From positions 53,309 to 117,308 of the forward strand of contig CAWIGD010000026.1 of NCBI GenBank assembly GCA_963835165.1: 64,000 nt of DNA, read 5' to 3'. The DNA comes from VAZQ01 sp963835165 (lineage in GTDB: Bacteria; Pseudomonadota; Alphaproteobacteria; Rhizobiales; Xanthobacteraceae). The position numbers and the translations under genes are program-made. Under the pieces are notes generated by a model. It saw nothing but the letters and a program-made list of their open reading frames with translations, searched no databases and was not told the origin of the DNA. This document shows positions 17,524-24,856 of the stretch, piece by piece (the first letter of the stretch is position 1; every line of letters starts with the position of its first letter).

Positions 17524-18144
17524 ATGCGGCTCTTCGTCGGGCTCGGCAATCCCGGTTCGCGCTACGCCGGCAACCGACACAATATCGGTTTCATGGTGGT
17601 CGACGCGATCGCCAGGCGCCACGGCATTACGCCCTGGCGGCGGCGCTTCCAGGGTGTGTCGGCCGAGGGGGCGCTCGGCGGCGAGCGCGTGTTGCTGCTG
17701 CTGCCGGGCACCTACATGAACGAGTCGGGGCGCGCAGTGGCGGAGGCCGCGCATTTCTACAAGCTCGGGGTCGACGACATCGTGGTGTTCCACGACGAGA
17801 TCGACCTCGCGCCCGCAAAGGTCCGGGTCAAGACCGGCGGCGGTGTCGCCGGCCATAACGGCCTGCGTTCGATCTCTGCGCATGTCGGCAACGATTACCG
17901 GCGGGTGCGCATCGGGGTCGGACATCCCGGGGTGAAGGACCTGGTCCATGCCTACGTGCTCAACGACTTCGCCAAGGACGAACGGCCATGGGTGGAGGCC
18001 TTGTGCGCCATTATTGCCGACGATGCCGGCCTGCTGGCGAAAGGTCAGGACGCGAGCTTCCAGAACAAGGTGCACCTCGGCATGCAGGCCAAAGGGTTCG
18101 GCGAATCCAAGGCGCCGGATGCGCCGGACGCGCCGGCAAGCTGA
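17524..18144 (+). CDS. pth: Peptidyl-tRNA hydrolase
   Basis: A 206-residue enzyme that frees tRNA from prematurely released peptidyl-tRNA. Catalytic and signature motifs are intact: LFVGLGNPGSRYAGNRHNIGF (catalytic His in NRHNIGF, about residue 20), LLLPGTYMNESG, HDEIDLAPAKVRVKTGGG and GHNGLRSI. The Ala/Pro/Asp-rich tail is short. It follows rplY, separated only by a palindromic repeat, and precedes ychF on the same strand. Confidence 0.96.
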   Translation: MRLFVGLGNPGSRYAGNRHNIGFMVVDAIARRHGITPWRRRFQGVSAEGALGGERVLLLLPGTYMNESGRAVAEAAHFYKLGVDDIVVFHDEIDLAPAKVRVKTGGGVAGHNGLRSISAHVGNDYRRVRIGVGHPGVKDLVHAYVLNDFAKDERPWVEALCAIIADDAGLLAKGQDASFQNKVHLGMQAKGFGESKAPDAPDAPAS

Positions 18145-18196
18145 CCGGCCGGACCCGAGGGCACGGCGGGCGCCGCGAGCGTTTTCGAACTTCGGA

Positions 18197-18228
18197 ATTG
18201 GGAAACTAGAATATTGGGAAACTAGAAT
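18197..18228. repeat. 16-bp tandem duplication before ychF
   Basis: ATTGGGAAACTAGAAT is repeated exactly at 18197-18212 and 18213-18228, ending 3 bp before the ychF ATG. The duplicated AT-rich unit occupies the position where a ribosome-binding site is expected, and no GGAG-like motif is seen apart from the GGGAAA of the second copy. Confidence 0.85.
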
Positions 18229-18231
18229 ATC

Positions 18232-19338
18232 ATGGGATTCAAATGCGGTATCGTCGGTTTGCCCAATGTGGGCAAGTCGACGCTCTTCAACGCGCTGACC
18301 GAGACCGCGGCGGCCCAGGCGGCGAACTATCCGTTCTGCACCATCGATCCCAATGTCGGCGAGGTGGCGGTGCCGGATCCACGGCTACGCGAGCTTGCGA
18401 CCTTGGCGAAATCCGCCGAGATCGTGCCGACACGGCTGACCTTCGTCGACATCGCAGGCTTGGTGCGAGGCGCCTCGAAGGGCGAAGGGTTGGGCAATCA
18501 GTTCCTCGGTAATATCCGCGAGGTCGATGCCATCGCGCACGTGGTGCGCTGCTTCGAGGACCCCGACGTGACCCATGTGGAGAACCGCATCGATCCGAAC
18601 GCCGACATCGAAACCGTCGAGACCGAGTTGATGCTGGCCGATCTCGACAGCCTCGAACGTCGCGTCGATGCGCTGGAGAAAAAGGCCAAGGGCAGCGACA
18701 AGGACGCCAAGGAGGCGCGCGAGACGCTCGACCTCGTCAACCGTTCGCTCGCGCTCCTGCGCGAGGGCAAGCCCGCCCGCCTGGTCGAGCGCAAGCCGGA
18801 AGAGGAAAAGGAATTCCACATGCTCGGCCTGCTGACCTCCATGCCGGTGCTCTATGTCTGCAACGTGGATGAAGCCTCCGCCGCCGGCGGCAACGCGTTT
18901 TCACGCCAGGTCGAGGCCCGCGCCAAAGCGGAGGGCGCCGGCTGTGTCGTCATCTCGGCCAAGATCGAGGCCGAAATTGCCGTGCTGTCGCGCGAGGAGC
19001 GCACCGAGTATCTCGCCGCCGTGGGCCTCAATGAGGCCGGTCTCGACCGCCTGATCCGCGCCGGCTACGCGCTGCTCGATCTCGTCACCTATTTCACCGC
19101 CGGGCCGAAGGAGACGCGGGCGTGGACGATCACGCACGGCACCAAGGCGCCGCAGGCCGCGGGCGTGATCCATACCGACTTCGAGCGCGGCTTCATCCGT
19201 GCCGAGACCATCGCTTATGACGATTACGTCGCGCTGGGCGGCGAAGCCGGCGCGCGCGACGGCGGCAAGCTGCGGCTCGAAGGCAAGGATTACGTGGTCG
19301 CCGACGGCGACGTGATGCATTTCAGGTTTGCGACCTAA
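18232..19338 (+). CDS. ychF: Redox-regulated ATPase / Obg-like GTPase YchF
   Basis: A 368-residue P-loop protein of the OLA1/YchF family, which prefers ATP and binds ribosomes. G1 is GIVGLPNVGKSTLFNALT at the N-terminus, followed by ANYPFCTIDPNVGEV and G3 FVDIAGLVRGASKGEGLGNQF. A coiled-coil insertion spans about 128-165, and the C-terminal TGS domain includes TYFTAGPKETRAWTI and HTDFERGFIRAE. The start ATG 18232 lies directly behind a tandem duplication with no clear Shine-Dalgarno. It is the third gene of an rplY-pth-ychF cluster. Confidence 0.97.
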   Translation: MGFKCGIVGLPNVGKSTLFNALTETAAAQAANYPFCTIDPNVGEVAVPDPRLRELATLAKSAEIVPTRLTFVDIAGLVRGASKGEGLGNQFLGNIREVDAIAHVVRCFEDPDVTHVENRIDPNADIETVETELMLADLDSLERRVDALEKKAKGSDKDAKEARETLDLVNRSLALLREGKPARLVERKPEEEKEFHMLGLLTSMPVLYVCNVDEASAAGGNAFSRQVEARAKAEGAGCVVISAKIEAEIAVLSREERTEYLAAVGLNEAGLDRLIRAGYALLDLVTYFTAGPKETRAWTITHGTKAPQAAGVIHTDFERGFIRAETIAYDDYVALGGEAGARDGGKLRLEGKDYVVADGDVMHFRFAT

Positions 19339-19346
19339 TCAGACGT

Positions 19347-19486
19347 AGTCGCGTAGGGTGGGCAAAGGCGCCGTCCCCCGGTCTATCACCTTGAAAACTG
19401 ATGCGCGCGCCGTGCCCACGCGCGCAACAAACTTCGCGGATTCATACACGCGTGGGCACGCTTCGCTTTGCCCACCCTACGCGACT
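19347..19486. repeat. Long inverted repeat (MITE-like) after ychF
   Basis: Two perfectly complementary 21-bp arms lie at 19347-19367 and 19466-19486; each contains CGTAGGGTGGGCAAAG or its complement. A second inner pair (CGTGCCCACGCG / CGCGTGGGCACG) gives a nested cruciform of about 140 bp. It fills the spacer between convergent ychF and the DUF4282 gene and has no coding capacity. It resembles a widespread intergenic palindrome and may serve as a bidirectional terminator. Confidence 0.75.
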
Positions 19487-19514
19487 GCCGCTCTACGCAA
19501 CGGCCGCGCCTCGC

Positions 19515-19805
19515 TCACATCTGTCCGCGCTGGCGGATGGCGCCGAGATGCTCGTTGATGCGGAACATGATCAGCACGAACTCGGAGATGATGCGCGCGA
19601 AGATCACGCTGATCACCATCCCGATCAGGCTGAGGATGATATAGAACAGGCCTCCGAGCGGGCTGAGCGCCATCAGTGTCAGGCCGGATATGATGCCGGA
19701 GAGGCCGAACAAGAGCGCAATGCCGACCGCGAGCCAGTAGAAGATCTTGATGATCGACGGCGTGATGAAGCGTTCCCACTGGAACAAGTCGCGAAAATCA
19801 AACAT
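19515..19805 (-). CDS. DUF4282 domain small membrane protein
   Basis: A 96-residue membrane protein starting at ATG 19805 behind GAGAGGA. It opens with FDFRDLFQWERFITPSIIKIFYW and has two strong hydrophobic segments (about 20-42 and 46-75), ending in RIISEFVLIMFRINEHLGAI. This is the pattern of DUF4282 proteins, whose function is unknown. It is alone on the minus strand, convergent with ychF. Confidence 0.85.
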   Translation of the reverse strand: MFDFRDLFQWERFITPSIIKIFYWLAVGIALLFGLSGIISGLTLMALSPLGGLFYIILSLIGMVISVIFARIISEFVLIMFRINEHLGAIRQRGQM

Positions 19806-20074
19806 GGGGGTCCTCTCCCGACGCAGGGGCGCCGCCAATGAGTTGAAGCAGTTCGCGCAGCCGGGCCCGCTTAAATCCCCAAAAATCGACCGCGCCGCGG
19901 CGTCGCCCGGCTCTCGCCGCAGGCACCCAACACTGCACTGGGCCATTTCGATCGTCAAATCGAGGGTCTCAACTCCGCGTGGTTAATGTCGGCTTAATCC
20001 ACGCGCGCCCGCGCCGGCTGTGGTTCCAGGACACCGGTTGACCTCGTCGGAGGTGGAGTCTAGGGAACAAAGAC

Positions 20075-20587
20075 GTGTCATCCGCAGGGATCGCCGTGCC
20101 CCGCTTGCATTGGGAAGATTTCAGCCCGGGCCAAGTCACCGACTGCGGTTCGCGGCTCATCTCCCGCGCCGAGATCGTCGCCTTCGCCGCCGAATACGAT
20201 CCGCAGCCCATGCACCTCGACGAGCAGGCCGCGAGCGCGACGCTGCTTGGCGGTCTGGTCGCTTCGGGCTGGCATAGCTGCTGCATTCTGATGCGCCTGC
20301 TGACGGACAACCTTCTCTCCGACGCGAGCTTCATGGGCGCGCCCGGCGTGGAAGAGGTGAAGTGGCTTGCGCCGCTGCGGCCCGGCGAACGGATCACCGT
20401 GCGCGCGACCGTGCTCGAGACCCGCGCCTCGCGCACCCGCTCCGACCTGGGCTTCGTCAAGTTCCGGTTCGAGCTCCTCGACGCGTCCGACAAGGTGCTG
20501 ATGACCCTGATCGTGAGCCCGATGTTCGGCCGGCGTACTGCCGCGCTGGCGAGCGAAGCGAGCGTCCAGCGCGGCGAAGCCATATGA
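20075..20587 (+). CDS. MaoC family dehydratase (first of two)
   Basis: A 170-residue hot-dog fold protein related to (R)-specific enoyl-CoA hydratases. It starts at GTG 20075 with AGGGAA upstream. The catalytic motif region AAEYDPQPMHLDEQAA (Asp/His, about 43-58) and GGLVASGWHSCCILMRLL are clear, and VEEVKWLAPLRPGERI follows. The last residues (LASEASVQRGEAI) come from the first copy of a 48-bp repeat, so the repeat has become the C-terminus. Its stop codon overlaps ATG codons of a repeat-encoded leader frame. A second, related MaoC gene lies 163 bp downstream. Confidence 0.9.
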   Translation: MSSAGIAVPRLHWEDFSPGQVTDCGSRLISRAEIVAFAAEYDPQPMHLDEQAASATLLGGLVASGWHSCCILMRLLTDNLLSDASFMGAPGVEEVKWLAPLRPGERITVRATVLETRASRTRSDLGFVKFRFELLDASDKVLMTLIVSPMFGRRTAALASEASVQRGEAI

Positions 20588-20734
20588 TGCGCGCTGGCGA
20601 GCGAAGCGAGCGTCCAGCGCGGCGAGGCCATATGATGCGCGCTGGCGAGCGAAGCGAGCGTCCAGCGCGGCGAGGCCATATGATGCGCGCTGGCGAGCGA
20701 AGCGAGCGTCCAGCGCGGCGAGGCCATATGATGC
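20543..20734. repeat. Four tandem copies of a 48-bp repeat
   Basis: Exact period of 48 bp: copies start at 20543, 20591, 20639 and 20687. Copy 1 differs at one base (GCGAAGCC instead of GCGAGGCC). Each unit contains a hairpin (GCGCTGG ... CCAGCGC) and ends GCGAGGCCATATGATGC, that is, a Shine-Dalgarno-like GAGG 4 and 7 bp before two consecutive ATG codons. Since 48 is a multiple of 3, a reading frame runs open through all copies. Confidence 0.95.
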
Positions 20735-20754
20735 GCGCGCGGGTCCGGTCATGA
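20584..20754 (+). CDS. Possible 56-residue leader peptide made of repeats
   Basis: A frame beginning at ATG 20584, overlapping the stop of the first MaoC gene, encodes three exact copies of the 16-residue unit MMRAGERSERPARRGH plus MMRARVRS. It stops at TGA 20752-20754, which overlaps the ATG of the second MaoC gene (ATGA). Both junctions are of the type used for translational coupling. The peptide is highly basic and has no homology that I recognise. It may be only a passage for ribosomes, or a chance frame in a repeat. Confidence 0.35.
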   Translation: MMRAGERSERPARRGHMMRAGERSERPARRGHMMRAGERSERPARRGHMMRARVRS

Positions 20755-21233
20755 AGTTCTTCGAGGACATTCGCGTCGGCGAGACGAGCGAGATCGGCAG
20801 CCACACCTTTACCGCCGAGGACATCAAGACGTTCGCGGAGCGCTTCGATCCGCAGCCGTTTCATCTCGACGACGCGGCTGCGGCGCGCTCGCACTTCGGC
20901 CGGCTCTGCGCCTCGGGCTGGCACACCGCCTGCGTCTGGATGCGACTCCTGATCGACCGTCGCCGGCGCGAGGACGACGAGCGACGCGCACGCGGCGAGC
21001 CGGTCGCCCAGCTCGGGCCTTCGCCCGGCTTCCGCGATCTGCAATGGCTCAAGCCGGTCTATGCCGGCGACACCGTGTCTTACGGCACCGAGGTGCTCGA
21101 GATGCGGCCTTTGAACAGCCGACCGGGCTGGGGCATGATTTTCATGCGCAATATCGGCATCAACCAGCATGGCGAGCCGGTGATCTCGTTCATCAGCAGC
21201 GCGTTCGTCGAGCGCCGGGGCGAAGGCGGGTGA
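20751..21233 (+). CDS. MaoC family dehydratase (second of two)
   Basis: A 160-residue hot-dog hydratase related to its upstream neighbour. AERFDPQPFHLDDAAAARSHFG carries the catalytic Asp/His pair (about 31-38), and LCASGWHTACVWMRLLID and FRDLQWLKPVYAGDTVSYGTEV match the family. Such adjacent MaoC pairs often form heterodimers that hydrate enoyl-CoA or mesaconyl-type substrates (family knowledge). The start ATG 20751 has no good ribosome site of its own (CGGGTCCGGTC precedes it), but a repeat-encoded frame ends on it. An MFS gene follows after 19 bp. Confidence 0.9.
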   Translation: MKFFEDIRVGETSEIGSHTFTAEDIKTFAERFDPQPFHLDDAAAARSHFGRLCASGWHTACVWMRLLIDRRRREDDERRARGEPVAQLGPSPGFRDLQWLKPVYAGDTVSYGTEVLEMRPLNSRPGWGMIFMRNIGINQHGEPVISFISSAFVERRGEGG

Positions 21234-21252
21234 GCGCCGTGAGTGTCGTCGC

Positions 21253-22470
21253 ATGAGTGTCGCGAGCGAGCATGTGCTCGACCCGCAGCTGCCCGCGGTC
21301 AAGCGTGACGAACGTCGCGCCGCCGGCGTTGCCTGCGGTGCCCATGCGCTGCACGACGGCTATACCGACCTGATCTATGTCATGCTGCCGATCTGGCAGA
21401 AGGAGTTCGGGCTGGGCTATGCCGAGCTCGGGCTGCTGCGCGCACTATTCTCCGGCACCATGGCCGGCTTGCAGATCCCCTCCGGGCTCATCGCCGAACG
21501 CCTGGGTACGGCCGCGGTCCTCGCGCTCGGCACGGCGCTTGCGGGCGCCGGCTACTGCCTGGCGGGCGCGAGCGCCGGCCTCGGGCTCCTGGTCGTCGCG
21601 CTCTTCGTCGGCGGCATGGGCGCGAGCACCCAGCATCCGCTCGCGTCGTCGCTGATGGCCCGCGCCTTTGCCGGCCCGCGCTCGATGAAGGCGCTGGGCA
21701 CCTACAATTTCGCCGGCGACATCGGCAAGATGACCGTGCCGGCCGCAGCCTCGCTGCTGCTGCTGGTGATGTCGTGGCGGCCCGCGCTCGCACTGCTCGG
21801 CGCGCTCGGTCTCGTTGCCGCGGTGGCGATCTTCGTGCTGACGCCGCGCTATGGCGCCGAGATCGTGTCGAAGGAGCCCAGGCAGACCATGGCGGGCGGC
21901 GCGCATGGCGCCCGGCCTCGCTTCGCCTTTCCCGTGCTGCTCACGATCGGCATGCTCGACAGCGCGACGCGCATGGGGTTTCTGCTGTTCCTGCCGTTCC
22001 TGCTCACGGCCAAGGGCGCAAGCGTGCCGATCGTCGGGCTTGCGCTGACGCTCGTCTTCGCCGGCGGCGCTGTCGGCAAGCTCGTGTGCGCCTTCATCGG
22101 CGCGCGCATCGGCGCCATCCCGACGGTCTGGCTCACCGAGGGTCTGACCGCCATTGCGATCGTGGCGCTGCTGCCGCTTCCGCTCGAAGCTGCGATGCTG
22201 GTGCTGCCGCTCATCGGCATCGCGCTCAACGGTACCTCCTCGGTGCTGTATGGCTCGGTTCCCGATCTGGTGGCCCCCGAGCGTCGCGCGCGCGCCTTCA
22301 GCGTGTTCTACACCGGCACCATCGGCGCGGGCGCGCTCGCGCCGGCGGTCTACGGCGTGGTCGGCGATGCGCTCGGCGTATCGACGACCCTGGTCGTTGT
22401 CGCCGCGATCGTGCTGCTGACGCTGCCGCTGTCACTCGTACTCAGGCCGGTGTTGGCACGTCCCCTGTGA
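21253..22470 (+). CDS. MFS transporter, fosmidomycin-resistance-like
   Basis: A 405-residue major facilitator protein with about 12 hydrophobic segments. The N-terminal GAHALHDGYTDLIYVMLPIWQKEFGLGYAELGLLR resembles the Fsr/fosmidomycin resistance group, and LIAERLG takes the place of the loop 2-3 motif. Lys/Arg-rich loops alternate as expected. It lies 19 bp after the second MaoC gene and is probably in the same transcript, which suggests transport of a metabolite handled by the hydratases. That link is inference; the substrate is unknown. Confidence 0.87.
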   Translation: MSVASEHVLDPQLPAVKRDERRAAGVACGAHALHDGYTDLIYVMLPIWQKEFGLGYAELGLLRALFSGTMAGLQIPSGLIAERLGTAAVLALGTALAGAGYCLAGASAGLGLLVVALFVGGMGASTQHPLASSLMARAFAGPRSMKALGTYNFAGDIGKMTVPAAASLLLLVMSWRPALALLGALGLVAAVAIFVLTPRYGAEIVSKEPRQTMAGGAHGARPRFAFPVLLTIGMLDSATRMGFLLFLPFLLTAKGASVPIVGLALTLVFAGGAVGKLVCAFIGARIGAIPTVWLTEGLTAIAIVALLPLPLEAAMLVLPLIGIALNGTSSVLYGSVPDLVAPERRARAFSVFYTGTIGAGALAPAVYGVVGDALGVSTTLVVVAAIVLLTLPLSLVLRPVLARPL

Positions 22471-22582
22471 GCAGATTTTGAGGGGCCACTGCGACCGGCC
22501 TGGAACGGGTTCCCGGTCGCCGGCGGAACCATTGCGCGCGTGCCTTGTTGGGACTTCAGGTTAACCCCCGAGAGGACAGCAA

Positions 22583-22842
22583 ATGAAAACCACGATACTC
22601 GCAATGGTGACGGCGGCCGCCGCGTTGACGGTGGCACCGCTGCTCGCTGGAACAGCGCAGGCCGATCCGACCCGACTGGCGCAAGTCGATATCAACATCG
22701 GCGGCTCTCGTCCCGTGTCGTCGTCGAGCACCGCCGCCGCCCAGCCGTCGTGATCGAGCACCGCCGTCGTCCGGCCGTGGTGATCCAAGAACGCCGCCGT
22801 CCAGGCGTCGTGATCGAGACGGAAGGACGGTCTTACCGCTAG
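22583..22842 (+). pseudogene. Small Arg-rich exported protein, frameshifted
   Basis: From ATG 22583 (AGAGGACAGCAA before it) a signal peptide is read, KTTILAMVTAAAALTVAPLLAGTAQAD, then LAQVDINIGGSRPV. In another frame the DNA continues with a 10-residue tandem repeat, VVIEHRRRPA (30 bp units, about 22735-22825), ending TEGRSYR and TAG 22842. The frames join around the GTGT at 22720; removing the dinucleotide GT or adding one base restores a continuous product of about 85 residues. In the current frame it ends after 56 residues at 22753. Similar VDINIG plus VVIE-RRRP proteins are common in this bacterial group; their function is unknown. Confidence 0.65.
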
Positions 22843-22986
22843 TACCCAGCGTTGAGGCGCAGCGGCCTGAAGGTCACGCGCACAGCGGCGACGCGACCGA
22901 ACCGGCAACGACTGAGCGGAGCGACGGCTGTGCAGGGAAAAGTGGTCCCCGATCGGGGGCCATTTGCATTGGCCGTTTGCAGGCGC

Positions 22987-23313
22987 CTAGTGTGGCGGTT
23001 CAGAAGTCCGCATCATTCTTGCGGCGAGTCCGAAATGCGGATTTCTGAACCAAAGCCACACTAGTGCCGCCGATTTGAAATTCCTGCACCCGTGACGCGA
23101 GTCCATCTCAGGAATTTCAAATCGAAAAGCGGCACTAGAATCATAGAGTTGCTAGTGCCCTTTGGTTTTCGAAGTTCGTGCCCGAGGGTGCCGCACGGTA
23201 TCACGAACTTCGAAAACCGGGCACTAGATCAATAAGTTGCTAGTGTCCTTCGATTCCGAAGTTCGCAACGAGGGTGCCGCACAATGATCCGAACTTCGGA
23301 ATCGGGACACTAG
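22987..23313. repeat. Cluster of four CTAG-bounded hairpins
   Basis: Four imperfect palindromes, each starting and ending with CTAG: A1 22987-23064, A2 23061-23138, B1 23152-23227, B2 23240-23313. Each has a terminal stem of 9-10 bp (CTAGTGTGGC, CTAGTGCCGC, CTAGTGCCC, CTAGTGTCC), a 2-4 base A/T bulge, and an upper stem of 14-17 bp whose sequence differs between elements. The bulge is on the right arm in A types and on the left in B types. A-type loops share GCGAGTCC; B-type loops share GAGGGTGCCGCAC. B1 and B2 are separated by ATCAATAAGTTG and A2 and B1 by AATCATAGAGTTG. The related pair is at 30028-30194. Confidence 0.9.
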
Positions 23314-23316
23314 ACG

Positions 23317-23685
23317 CTATTTCACCGCGTCCCTGACCCACTTGTTCACGGCTGTCGGCAGCACGTCGAGATAGGGCCCCATGAAGAAGGCTTCGCCCTC
23401 GCCATCGCCGAAATAGCGGTCATAGGCCTCGATCATGGCGCGCACCTCGTTGGTGCAGCTGGGCATCGACGCCACGATCAGATCGCCGAGATTGCCGTTG
23501 CGGTGCCCAAAGCGCGGATCGGTGCTGACCGTGCGCGCGATGCATTCGGTGGCGGAGCGCAGCAGCGGTTGCATGGCCGCGCTCTTCTGCTGCACGGACA
23601 GCGCCGGCAACGAACTCGGTTTGGCCGTCGGGCCGGTCGCGACGCTGACGACGAGCGTCGCCGCGGCAAGCGCTGCGAGAAGCAT
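23317..23685 (-). CDS. Small exported protein of unknown function
   Basis: A 122-residue protein from ATG 23685 with a strong GGAGGGGG ribosome site. The N-terminus (LLAALAAATLVVSVATGPTA) is a signal peptide, so the protein should be periplasmic. The mature part has two Cys (ATECIART and MPSCTNEV), which could form a disulfide, and an aromatic C-terminal part (YDRYFGDGEGEAFFMGPYLD). I do not recognise a family. A CTAG-bounded hairpin ends 4 bp from its stop codon and may terminate its transcript. Confidence 0.75.
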   Translation of the reverse strand: MLLAALAAATLVVSVATGPTAKPSSLPALSVQQKSAAMQPLLRSATECIARTVSTDPRFGHRNGNLGDLIVASMPSCTNEVRAMIEAYDRYFGDGEGEAFFMGPYLDVLPTAVNKWVRDAVK

Positions 23686-24009
23686 CGGCTGTCCCCCTCC
23701 GGCAGGGAAATGTGACGCACCGGGCGCGACCAGCAAAGCCGAAAGTGATGAAAAGCCCCGTTCGGACTGGAGAAATCCGCCCGCTGTGCTGTCCAGGTGA
23801 CATCGCAGACGCGCGGGAGCCCTCCCTCGCGGCCTCGCGCGGCCCGACGCTGCCGCTGCGATGAAACCAAACGGCGAGTTCGGCGGTTATGCCTGCGGGC
23901 GAGCCGCCGGACCCGCATGTCGCGCGCGCTCTTGAGCGCGCCACCCAGGTGCGAGCGGTGTCAGCCACGGACGGCGTTCGTTTTGGATGCCGGATCACAG
24001 GAGAGCACC
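23686..24009. other. Divergent spacer without a recognised gene
   Basis: 324 bp between the minus-strand exported protein start (23685) and the plus-strand DUF1236-like start (24010). It should contain both promoters. I see no RNA gene or strong repeat; the short frames present lack homology or ribosome sites. Confidence 0.45.
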
Positions 24010-24629
24010 ATGCGACGCCAGCTCTTGCGGACCAGTTCTCTCGTTCGGCTTGTGCTTCTCGGCGCAGGTTTCAGCGCGGGCCTTGCGGTCGCCCAGCAGC
24101 CGGCGCCCGCCGCCGAGCCGCAGCAGCAACAGCAGCAGGAAAAGGCGCAGCAGACTCCATCGGGCCAGATGGGAAAGGAAGAGCCCAGTTCGCACGCGCC
24201 GAGCCAGAAGCCCGCCGACAATTCGGTTTTCGTCAACGGCGCTTTGGCGGTCCCCGGCGCCCCGGAGAATCCGATACCGTGCCGGCCAAGTTCTCCGCGA
24301 AGAACGCCGCCGACGACAAGCTCATCACGCTCGCCTACACCTTCAAGCTGCTGACGAGCGAGCAACGCCGCGCGATTTATGACGGGCTCAAGGGTCAGCC
24401 GGCCGGAACAGCCTTCAACGCGGATGTCGGAGTCGAGCTGCCGCTCTCGGTCGAGCTGCGCCCCGTTCCGAACGACGTCGCTGCCCGCGTGCAGCAAACC
24501 GGTGACTATCGATACGCCGTAGCGGCCGATCGCGTCCTGCTGGTGTCACCGGTGAACCGCGTCGTCGTGGGCGTCTTCATGGACGACGTTCAAGCCCCGA
24601 AGGGGGACCAAGGACGCCGGACGCCCTAG
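24010..24629 (+). pseudogene. DUF1236-like exported protein, frameshifted
   Basis: From ATG 24010 (AGGAGAG upstream) a signal peptide ending GLAVAQQ is followed by a Gln-rich linker and SVFVNGALAVPGAPE. The frame then leaves homology, and a second frame carries DTVPAKFSAKNAADDKL, LTSEQRRAIYDGLKG and VLLVSPVNRVVVGVF, ending at 24629. The switch lies at about 24268-24285; one missing base or two extra bases would explain it. The second half parallels the intact paralogue at 27023-27454 (SDEQRGRIYDG and RILVVNSASRVVVAMI) and DUF1236 proteins in general, whose function is unknown. Confidence 0.7.
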
Positions 24630-24699
24630 CGCGTATCGTGAATTTCGCCGAACGGATTTTGCCAGTGTTAACGGACGTCGTCGCCGCAAGCGCGGTGAA

Positions 24700-24765
24700 C
24701 TCCCTCTCCCTGGGGAAGGTGGGGTGCGACCGACCGTCGGCATTAAGGGGTGAGGGGGCTGACCG
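24700..24765. repeat. Decayed dispersed palindrome
   Basis: CTCCCTCTCCCTGGGGAAGG and, 40 bp on, AAGGGGTGAGGGGGCTG form the ends of an imperfect inverted repeat. This is the usual appearance of a CCTCTCCC...GGGTGAGG intergenic repeat frequent in alphaproteobacteria. It follows the DUF1236-like pseudogene. Confidence 0.5.
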
Positions 24766-24856
24766 ACCCTGTGGACAAGATCGTAAGCCCTGCAAGCCCC
24801 ACGGGGAGCCGTCTCACGTCCGCTGGCCCGTCACACTCAAGAACTGAGGCAGCTAT

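Noticed and set aside
20543..20734. Possible CRISPR array
   Set aside because: The period is an uninterrupted 48-bp tandem repeat without unique spacers, and no cas genes are present.
22987..23313. Possible CRISPR or simple terminator array at the CTAG hairpins
   Set aside because: Each element has a different stem and no fixed direct repeat with spacers; T runs of intrinsic terminators are absent.
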